From positions 1 through 12,253 of the forward strand of contig JBDRGX010000088.1 in NCBI GenBank assembly GCA_043817485.1: a stretch of DNA of 12,253 nt, in the 5' to 3' direction. Position numbers and translations under genes: made by a program. Below, piece by piece: positions 6,153 through 11,837 of this stretch. This DNA comes from JBDRGX01 sp043817485 [NCBI: bacterium]. GTDB taxonomy: Bacteria > JBDRGX01. The notes beneath the pieces were generated by a model that saw nothing but the letters and a program-made list of their open reading frames with translations, searched no databases and was not told the origin of the DNA. How positions within the stretch are numbered: the first letter of the stretch is position 1; each line of letters starts with the position of its first letter.

Positions 6153-7997
6153 ATGTATTATTCTTCATTTGATTTTCAAAAAAAATATCTTTTATTTATT
6201 ATAATTATAATTTCTTTAATTGGCTTATTATTAGCAAGATCTTTTTATCTTCAAATAATTAAAGGCTCTTTATTTTCATCTTTATCAGATAAAAATAAAA
6301 TTAGAAAACTTATTACACGAACTAAAAGAGGAGATATTTTTGATAAAAATAATACTCTTTTAGCTGGGTCTATTCCTTCTCTTACAGTTAGTTTTTTCCC
6401 ATGGGATCTTAAGCAAAAAGAAAGAGAAAAAACAACAGAAAATTTGTGTAATTTATTTAAATTAGATATTCAAAAAATAAAACAAAAAATAGAAAATACA
6501 CCTCGATATAAAGATATAAAAATAAAAAAAGATGTAAATATAGAAGTTGTCAGTTTAATAGAAGAAAATAAAGTAGATTTTCCAGAAGTAAAAATTGTTA
6601 TAGAGCCCAATAGAAAATATATTTATAAAGAAATTTTTTGTCATTTACTTGGATATGTTGATGAAATTTCTTCACAAGAATATGAAAAATTAAAAGACTC
6701 TACTTATAATTATGAAATAGGTGATTATATTGGGAAAATGGGATTAGAGAAAACTTATGAAAAATTTTTACATGGAGAAAATGGTTATGAATTAGCAATA
6801 ATAAATGCTTATGGAAATAAAGTTAAAAATTGGGGAAATTCTGGAGGTATAAAAAAATTAGTTGAAGGAAATTCTCTAACACTTACTGTTGATTTAAATT
6901 TGCAAAAAATAGCTTATGAATGTTTGCAAAATAAAACAGGTACTATTATAGCAATAAATCCTCAAAATGGTTCTATTCTATCATTAGTAAGTAGTCCAAG
7001 TTTTGATCCAAATATTTTTTTAGATGTTATTACACAAGATGATTTTAATAAAATATTTAATAATTCAAAATTTCCTTTATTAAATAGATCTATTCAAGGT
7101 AGGTATCCTCCAGGTTCAGTTTTTAAAATAGTTACTACCTTAGCAGCATTAGAAGAAAATATAAAGTGGAATAATTTTATTCCTTGTACAGGTGAATATA
7201 AAAAAGGGAAATGGGTATATAGATGTTGGGAAGGACAAGGACATGGATATAGTGATATTACAAAAGCTTTTGCTTTTTCTTGCAATGTATTTTTTTATCA
7301 ATTAGGAGAAAAATTAGGAGCAAGTAAAATTGTACAATATGCAAAAACAATGGAACTTGATACTTTAACTAATATAGATTTGCCAGGAGAAATAAAAGGA
7401 TTTATTCCTTCTCCAAGTTGGAAAAAAAAAGTAAAAAAAACTAATTGGTATTTAGGCGATACTTTACATTTAGCTATTGGACAATCAAATCTTGCAATAA
7501 CTCCTTTACGAATAGTTATGATGGTTAGTGCTATTGCAAATAATGGTACTTTTTATAAACCTTATTTAGTAAAAAAAATAAAAAATGCAGAAGGAAAAGA
7601 ATTTTTTATTACGCCTAAAATTGTAAAAAAAATGTTTTTAGAACCTGAAAAATTAAATGAGTTTAAAAAAATTCTTTTTTCTTGTGTTCAATATGGTACT
7701 GGTTGGAAAGCTAATATAAAAGATGCAATGGTTTTTGGAAAAACTGGTACTGCTCAAGTGCGAAAATCAAAAAAAAGACATGAATATCAATTAGAAAAAT
7801 TTCGTGATCATGCTTGGTTTACTGGTTGGGCTGAAAAAAATGGTAAAAAAATAGCTGTTGTTGTTTTTGTTGAGCATGGGGGTTCAGGTGGTGAAGCTGC
7901 TGCTCCTTTAGCACAAAAAATATTTAATGCTTATTTTAACTCTTCATTAAAATTAGAAGAAAAAAAATTGGAAAATGTTCCTTCTACTTTAGAATAA
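6153..7997 (+). CDS. mrdA: Penicillin-binding protein 2, elongasome transpeptidase
   Basis: Class B penicillin-binding protein that cross-links newly made side-wall peptidoglycan and works with RodA on the outer face of the inner membrane. It has 614 residues, normal for PBP2. It has one membrane anchor (about 12-33), then the pedestal motif KRGDIFDKNNTLLAG (58-72), a dimerisation/pedestal domain with GYVDEIS and GKMGLEKTYEKFLHGENG (194-211), and the transpeptidase domain: PPGSVFK with nucleophile S322 and K325, SCN (376-378) and KTGTAQ (530-535). The C-terminal HAWFTGWAE...VVVFVEHGG pattern is standard. All catalytic residues are present. The gene follows the permease by three bases and precedes rodA by 39 bases. 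A weak GGA lies upstream of the ATG, so translational coupling to the permease is possible. Gene name from family and from adjacency to rodA. Confidence 0.96.
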   Translation: MYYSSFDFQKKYLLFIIIIISLIGLLLARSFYLQIIKGSLFSSLSDKNKIRKLITRTKRGDIFDKNNTLLAGSIPSLTVSFFPWDLKQKEREKTTENLCNLFKLDIQKIKQKIENTPRYKDIKIKKDVNIEVVSLIEENKVDFPEVKIVIEPNRKYIYKEIFCHLLGYVDEISSQEYEKLKDSTYNYEIGDYIGKMGLEKTYEKFLHGENGYELAIINAYGNKVKNWGNSGGIKKLVEGNSLTLTVDLNLQKIAYECLQNKTGTIIAINPQNGSILSLVSSPSFDPNIFLDVITQDDFNKIFNNSKFPLLNRSIQGRYPPGSVFKIVTTLAALEENIKWNNFIPCTGEYKKGKWVYRCWEGQGHGYSDITKAFAFSCNVFFYQLGEKLGASKIVQYAKTMELDTLTNIDLPGEIKGFIPSPSWKKKVKKTNWYLGDTLHLAIGQSNLAITPLRIVMMVSAIANNGTFYKPYLVKKIKNAEGKEFFITPKIVKKMFLEPEKLNEFKKILFSCVQYGTGWKANIKDAMVFGKTGTAQVRKSKKRHEYQLEKFRDHAWFTGWAEKNGKKIAVVVFVEHGGSGGEAAAPLAQKIFNAYFNSSLKLEEKKLENVPSTLE

Positions 7998-8009
7998 ATT
8001 TATTCTAAA
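7988..8009. promoter_or_regulatory. Perfect 22-bp palindrome across the mrdA stop codon
   Basis: The left arm TTTAGAATAAA is followed directly by its reverse complement TTTATTCTAAA, with the mrdA TAA (7995-7997) inside. In RNA it could form a weak AT-only hairpin between mrdA and rodA; in DNA it could be a binding site. There is no T run, so it is not an intrinsic terminator. Confidence 0.4.
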
Positions 8010-8036
8010 TATAAATTTATAAAATAAAGAAAAAAA

Positions 8037-9272
8037 ATGTTTGCTATAAAATCTTTCAATAAATTTAATTATGTTTTACTTATTTCAGTTTTACTTCTTT
8101 GTTGCATAGGTTTAATATTACAAAAAAGTGCATCACAAAGAGAAGATAGTGAAAATTTTTTTTTAAAACAACTTTTATGGATGTTATTAGGTTTAGTATT
8201 TTTAGTAATAGTAATGAATATAGATTATTTAGTATTAGAAAGATTAAGTGAAATTATTTATATTATTAGTATTTTTTTGCTTATAATAGGATTTGCATTT
8301 TCTGTAGCATATACTCATCGATGGATTAAAATAGGATCTTTTTCTTTGCAACCTTCTGAAGTAGTAAAATTAGGAATAATTTTAGTTTTATCTAAATATA
8401 TGAAAAGAAAAAAATCTCAAATTGAAGATTTAAAAGATATAATTGTACCTTTTTTAATTATATTTATTCCAACTATTTTAACTGCTGTGCAACCAGATTT
8501 AAGTTCTGCAATTGTAATAATGGCGATATCTTTAAGTATCATTTTTTGGACACAAATTAGTTTAATAAAATTTTTTTTGATATTTTTCTTTCCTTTAATG
8601 AGTATGATTATTGGAATATTGTTGTCTCAAAATATATTATTTATTTTTATTCTTGGTATATATTTTTTCATATTATTTTCGCTTGTAAAACGAATTAAAA
8701 TAGAAAAAATTGATGCTCTTATTATTCTTTTTTTTAATATAATTATAAGCATTATTTCCCCTTTATTTTGGATGTTATTAAAAGATTATCAAAAAGATAG
8801 GTTTTTAAGTTTTTTAAATCCAGAAAAAAATGCTTTAGGAAAGGGTTATAATGTTATTCAATCTAAAATTGCAATTGGATCTGGGAATTTATGCGGAAAA
8901 GGTTTTTGTAAAGGAACACAAACTCAACTTAATTTTCTTCCATCTCATCATACAGATTTTATATTTTCTGTTTTAGGTGAAGAATGGGGATTTATTGGTG
9001 TTACAATTGTATTATTTCTTTATTTTATTATTTTATTAGAATCTTTTAAAATTGCTTTTAAGTGTAAAGATTTATTTGGTAAATTAGTAATATTTGGTAT
9101 TGTTTTTTTATGGTTATTTCATATTGTTGCTAATATTGGAATGACAATGGGAATAATTCCAGTAACAGGTTTGCCATTACCTTTGTTAAGTTATGGTGGA
9201 ACTTTTCTTATAATCAATTTAATTATGACTGGGTTAATATTAAATATAGGTGTTAAAAGATATGTGTTTTAA
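8037..9272 (+). CDS. rodA: RodA peptidoglycan glycosyltransferase (SEDS family)
   Basis: Multi-pass SEDS protein that polymerises lipid II into glycan strands during elongation, paired with PBP2. It has 411 residues against about 370 in E. coli. Signatures in order: HRWIKIG (94-100), LQPSEVVKL (104-112), VQPDLSSA (151-158), DYQKDRFLSFLNP (250-262), GKGYNVIQSKIAIGSG (268-283), GKGFCKGTQTQLNFLP (287-302), HTDFIFSVLGEEWG with the key aspartate D307, and PVTGLPLPLLSYGGT (375-389). The position before HHTD is serine (LPSHHTD) where glutamate is usual. About 50 extra residues, two hydrophobic stretches, lie between QPD and DYQ compared with E. coli. Directly downstream of mrdA, the classical elongasome pair. 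Ribosome site weak and purine-rich only. Confidence 0.96.
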   Translation: MFAIKSFNKFNYVLLISVLLLCCIGLILQKSASQREDSENFFLKQLLWMLLGLVFLVIVMNIDYLVLERLSEIIYIISIFLLIIGFAFSVAYTHRWIKIGSFSLQPSEVVKLGIILVLSKYMKRKKSQIEDLKDIIVPFLIIFIPTILTAVQPDLSSAIVIMAISLSIIFWTQISLIKFFLIFFFPLMSMIIGILLSQNILFIFILGIYFFILFSLVKRIKIEKIDALIILFFNIIISIISPLFWMLLKDYQKDRFLSFLNPEKNALGKGYNVIQSKIAIGSGNLCGKGFCKGTQTQLNFLPSHHTDFIFSVLGEEWGFIGVTIVLFLYFIILLESFKIAFKCKDLFGKLVIFGIVFLWLFHIVANIGMTMGIIPVTGLPLPLLSYGGTFLIINLIMTGLILNIGVKRYVF

Positions 9273-9285
9273 AAAACATTTTTTT
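9262..9285 (+). terminator. Possible weak terminator at the rodA stop
   Basis: An imperfect hairpin, ATGTGTTTT then AAAAAACAT, overlaps the rodA stop codon and is followed by seven T. The stem is almost all A-T, so it would be weak. The position at the end of the operon supports it, but nothing more does. Confidence 0.3.
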
Positions 9286-9310
9286 GAAATATAAAATAAA
9301 TTTACTTTTA

Positions 9311-9481
9311 TTAATATTTTCCTCTTTTTTTATAATCTAAACATTGAACAACATTAGGTTTTTCAGAATGATTACAACTACTTCTATAATCATACATACA
9401 AGTATCACATAAAAAACATTTTTCTTTGCTTTTAAAAAAAATTTGAATTTTATTAAATATTTTTTTAAACATTGAAATCAT
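9311..9481 (-). CDS. Small cysteine-rich protein of unknown function, possible metal-binding
   Basis: A 56-codon frame from ATG at 9481 to TAA at 9311. A basic, hydrophobic N-terminal third (MFKKIFNKIQIFF) is followed by a cysteine cluster CFLCDTC (22-28), DYRSSCNH (31-38) and QCLDYKKRGKY (46-56). The five cysteines are spaced C-x2-C-x2-C-x7-C-x10-C, and His38 is a possible further ligand. The ordered spacing, the dense charged tail and the uninterrupted frame in a region otherwise rich in stops suggest a real gene. The N-terminus could be amphipathic or membrane-associated. It is convergent with rodA, 38 bases away. No strong ribosome site is seen; ATG at 9472 would shorten it by three residues. 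I do not recognise a named family. Zinc or iron binding is inferred from the cysteines only. Confidence 0.6.
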   Translation of the reverse strand: MISMFKKIFNKIQIFFKSKEKCFLCDTCMYDYRSSCNHSEKPNVVQCLDYKKRGKY

Positions 9482-9500
9482 ATATTTTTTTCACTTTCTT

Positions 9501-9581
9501 CTACCGATTATTGTCCGTATGGGACACATTGTGTGGAGAAAGCATAAAGATAATTCGTTCTGTAGAAACGAGATATTGGTG
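9501..9581. repeat. REPIN-like hairpin doublet, copy 2 (inverted relative to copy 1)
   Basis: This 81-base unit is the reverse complement of the unit at 3591-3670, with changes. Its hairpins are TGTCC-GTAT-GGGACA (9512-9526, one mismatch next to the loop) and TCGTTCT-GTA-GAAACGA (9555-9571, one mismatch and one wobble). Outward tails are CTACCGATTAT on the left and GATATTGGTG on the right. The stems are more decayed than in copy 1, which suggests an older or less constrained copy. Confidence 0.65.
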
Positions 9582-9590
9582 TAAAAACTA

Positions 9591-9610
9591 ATATCGAAAT
9601 ACGAAACAAT
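9591..9610 (-). repeat. TTTCG-rich module, minus-strand copy
   Basis: The minus strand reads ATTGTTTCGTATTTCGATAT, which matches 5091-5110 at 19 of 20 bases. It lies on the same side of the hairpin doublet as the equivalent module in cluster 1. Confidence 0.55.
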
Positions 9611-9627
9611 TAAAAAATAATTAAATC

Positions 9628-9750
9628 TATATATAACGACTTAAGTTAATTGGCATAAAAACTTAACTTTATCCATAAATACATTTGCTTGCATAAATTT
9701 TAATTCCTGTATCCCATGTACCTTTTCTCTTACATTTTTGCTTATATATA
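9628..9750. repeat. MITE-like block, longer diverged copy
   Basis: Begins TATATATAACGACTTAA exactly as the block at 9836 does, then continues with CTTTATCC-TAAATACAT-CTTGCATAA segments shared with it. It carries 22 extra bases (9645-9666) bounded by ACTTAA direct repeats that create a TTAAGTT/AACTTAA hairpin (9641-9647, 9660-9666). Its right end GCTTATATATA matches the inverted end of the other copy at nine of eleven bases. Beyond about 9697 similarity to the other copy is weak. Confidence 0.45.
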
Positions 9751-9754
9751 CCTT

Positions 9755-9785
9755 CTACAACAATGTCACCCCTTCGGGGTTTAAT
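9755..9785 (+). repeat. 31-bp hairpin unit, copy 1 (ACCCC-TTC-GGGGT)
   Basis: CTACAACAATGTCA, then a five-pair stem ACCCC-TTC-GGGGT, then TTAAT. The next unit begins 51 bases later and shares 25 of 31 positions. TTC-loop GC hairpins stand out strongly against the AT-rich background. Confidence 0.6.
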
Positions 9786-9805
9786 TGGTAATTATTTAAC
9801 AATTG

Positions 9806-9836
9806 CTATAATAATATCAGCCCTTCAGGCTTTAAT
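9806..9836 (+). repeat. 31-bp hairpin unit, copy 2 (AGCC-CTTCA-GGCT)
   Basis: CTATAATAATATCA, then AGCC-CTTCA-GGCT, then TTAAT. Compared with copy 1, one stem pair has changed from C-G to G-C on both arms (a compensatory change), while the innermost pair is lost. Three further differences lie in the left flank. Confidence 0.6.
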
Positions 9837-9927
9837 ATATATAACGACTTAACTTTATCCGTAAATACATCTACTTGCATAATTTTTTTTTGAATTGTTC
9901 GTTAACTATTTTTTGCCGTTATATATA
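9836..9927. mobile_element. MITE-like element with 11-bp perfect terminal inverted repeats
   Basis: TATATATAACG (9836-9846) is matched exactly by its reverse complement CGTTATATATA (9917-9927), enclosing 70 non-coding bases. A related block starts at 9628. Length, perfect ends, a second copy and absence of coding capacity fit a miniature inverted-repeat element. No clear target duplication is visible, and the AT-rich ends make chance matches easier, so the call is tentative. Confidence 0.45.
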
Positions 9928-9938
9928 AAATAACAAAA

Positions 9939-9967
9939 TTGCAACATTTTATTTCTGATGGCAATTT
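9939..9967 (-). repeat. 29-bp dispersed repeat, copy 3
   Basis: The minus strand reads AAATTGCCATCAGAAATA and ends ATGTTGCAA, one base different from copy 2. It lies just after the DUF4340 stop and has the same orientation relative to the nearby TTTCG-rich module as the other copies, though much farther from it. Confidence 0.75.
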
Positions 9968-9985
9968 GTTAATAATATTATTTAT

Positions 9986-11770
9986 TTAGTTTTTTTCTAA
10001 ATCTATAATTTTTTTTTCAATATCTTTAATTTGATAAAAAGGTAAACAAAATATTTCTTTTATTTTTTCAATTTGAGCATAATAACTTTCTTTATTTTCT
10101 GTAGGTTTTCCAATTAAAATTACTTTTTGTTGTTTTTTTCCTATTTCAAGAGAAATAACAATTTTGGCTGAATCTAATTGATATTCTGATAAAGGTTTTA
10201 AATTATCTTTTATAAATTCATTTGTTCTTAAATTACTAAGTGAATCTAAAAACAAATTTATTGTAGCAGATTCTATATTTCTTTTTTTACGATTAATTTT
10301 TATTTGCCAAATTTTTTCATTTTTCTTTATTCCAGAAATAGTTTTTGATAAGTATTTAATTTTAAAAGAGTTAACATTTTCTTTTTTAAAATTAAAAACA
10401 TTTTTTTCTCTTAAACTAATTAAATCTTTATTTGTTAAATTAGTTGTTGTCCATTCTTCCATTGTAAATACTTTATTCTTTTCTGCTTCATTTAATCCGT
10501 AAACAACTTTTTCATCTTTTTTATTTCCCAAAAAAAACACAATTTTTTGATTTTTTCCTTCTAAAATTATTTGTTTATCAAATCCATATTTACTTAAATT
10601 ATTTACATTTTCTATGTTTTTTTTTGCTTTTATATTAGAAACATTTCTAATAATTTCTTCTATTACATATTTATCAGCTAATGTTTTTATTGGTTTTTCT
10701 AAATACCATTCTTTGTTTTTTTTAGTGCAAATAAATTCTTGATTTGGATAAATTAAACAAATTTTATGAATTTCTTCAAATTCAAAATCAAAAACTCTTT
10801 TGTCTTGAAATATTTCTGCATCTTTTGTAAGTTCTTCTATTGTCCATTCATTTACTGCAAAAATTTCTTCTTTACCTTCTACTTTAGCATAAACTTCTTT
10901 ATTTTTTATTTTTTGTTTTTGTACTTCAGGAGGAGCATATGATGGAGCAGATTCTAATTTTTCTCTTAACCCAAAACTAATTTTTTTTACTTCATTTCCT
11001 TTTAACTCTAAAGTAATTTTAATTTTGGGTTTATCTAAATTATAATATTTAAAATTATTTTCAGAATATGGAATAAATTCCATTATTTCTAAATTTTCTA
11101 ATGTAGTAAAAACATTATCTATAATATATTTATCAGCTTTTGTTTGTAAAGGAGAAATTAAATCCCATTTTTTTTCAGTTTTTTTAATAGCTTCAATATT
11201 TTTTTTAGGATATTCAATTTTTATTCTTACAACATCATCTTTTTTAAAAAATAAAACTTTTTTATTTCTTAAACTTATGGCATCTTGTCTTAAAGTAAAA
11301 AGAATTTCTTCCCCTACTAAATAAATATTTTCATCTTTATTTTTTTTTACATAAACATATCCTTCAATAGGGGTATTTTCTCCAATAAAAAGTGTTTCTT
11401 TTGTTCCCTTATTCCAAAAATTAAATTCTAATTGAGGATTAGAAAAACCAAATAAAGAAGTTTTTTTTATTTCTTTTTTTGAAATTTTTTTATGATACGA
11501 TAAATTTGTAATTTCTTCAAGAATTTTTTTTACCATATTAATATCTGCATTGTCTTTTAAAGGATTTATTAACAACCACTGATCTTTTTCTTTTTTGCAA
11601 ATTATAGAAATATTGCTATGTTTTATAGAAAATTTATCAATATTTTCTTGTTTCACTGTAAAAAGATTTTTATTTATCAATTCTGTTTTTGTTTTTTTTG
11701 CTTCAAAAAAATAATAGTATCCTAAAAGAATAAAAAATATTCCTAATATAATAAAAGTATTTTTTTTCAT
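9986..11770 (-). CDS. DUF4340 repeat protein, membrane-anchored
   Basis: A 594-residue protein with one N-terminal membrane anchor (about residues 5-23) and a large domain outside the inner membrane. It is built of four copies of the DUF4340 unit. Each has a strand pair, a K-x-W core and a P-x4-AD-like helix start: W65/P70/A75-D76, W202/P207/A212-D213, W355/P360/A365-D366, and a degenerate fourth with W488 but no AD. Recurrent ...SLRxKxVxxF... segments start units two (167-175) and four (452-460), and VFDFEF starts unit three. In other genomes DUF4340 proteins often stand beside GldF/GldG-type ABC-2 transporter genes; none is visible here. The ATG has a good GGAGAG six bases upstream. The stop of frameshifted recX lies 67 bases upstream on the same strand. 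Function unknown; family call from repeat pattern and motifs. Confidence 0.82.
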   Translation of the reverse strand: MKKNTFIILGIFFILLGYYYFFEAKKTKTELINKNLFTVKQENIDKFSIKHSNISIICKKEKDQWLLINPLKDNADINMVKKILEEITNLSYHKKISKKEIKKTSLFGFSNPQLEFNFWNKGTKETLFIGENTPIEGYVYVKKNKDENIYLVGEEILFTLRQDAISLRNKKVLFFKKDDVVRIKIEYPKKNIEAIKKTEKKWDLISPLQTKADKYIIDNVFTTLENLEIMEFIPYSENNFKYYNLDKPKIKITLELKGNEVKKISFGLREKLESAPSYAPPEVQKQKIKNKEVYAKVEGKEEIFAVNEWTIEELTKDAEIFQDKRVFDFEFEEIHKICLIYPNQEFICTKKNKEWYLEKPIKTLADKYVIEEIIRNVSNIKAKKNIENVNNLSKYGFDKQIILEGKNQKIVFFLGNKKDEKVVYGLNEAEKNKVFTMEEWTTTNLTNKDLISLREKNVFNFKKENVNSFKIKYLSKTISGIKKNEKIWQIKINRKKRNIESATINLFLDSLSNLRTNEFIKDNLKPLSEYQLDSAKIVISLEIGKKQQKVILIGKPTENKESYYAQIEKIKEIFCLPFYQIKDIEKKIIDLEKN

Positions 11771-11776
11771 TTTTTT

Positions 11777-11782
11777 CTCTCC
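11777..11782 (-). promoter_or_regulatory. Shine-Dalgarno of the DUF4340 gene
   Basis: GGAGAG on the minus strand, six bases before the ATG at 11770. It is one of only two strong ribosome binding sites in the window and confirms the start. Confidence 0.7.
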
Positions 11783-11800
11783 TAATCATTTAAGTTTATT

Positions 11801-11816
11801 AGGTATTTTGATACCT
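11801..11816 (-). other. Small hairpin between recX and the DUF4340 gene
   Basis: AGGTAT-CAAA-ATACCT on the minus strand, a perfect six-pair stem with a four-base loop. It is followed by AATAAACTTAAATG rather than a T run, so it is unlikely to be an intrinsic terminator. It could stabilise or process the transcript if the two genes are cotranscribed. Confidence 0.35.
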
Positions 11817-11837
11817 TGTAGTTTGTTGTAGATGAAT

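Larger units (their letters stand above)
9482..9985. repeat. Repeat-dense intergenic region (cluster 2)
   Basis: About 500 bases with no credible gene. In order it holds a REPIN-like doublet (9501-9581), a TTTCG-rich module on the minus strand (9591-9610), a first MITE-like block (9628-9750), two 31-bp hairpin units (9755-9785, 9806-9836), a second MITE-like block with 11-bp terminal inverted repeats (9836-9927) and a minus-strand 29-bp repeat (9939-9967). It separates the DUF4340 gene from the small cysteine-rich gene, both on the minus strand. Confidence 0.8.

Noticed and set aside
7094-7285. Minus-strand frame inside mrdA
   Set aside because: It is a shadow of the strongly conserved transpeptidase coding sequence.
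9640-9760. tRNA or other structured RNA gene
   Set aside because: No cloverleaf, T-loop or other known RNA signature could be found; the segment is explained by the MITE-like block.
9501-9967. CRISPR array
   Set aside because: The repeats differ in type, orientation and spacing, and no regular repeat-spacer pattern or cas gene is present.
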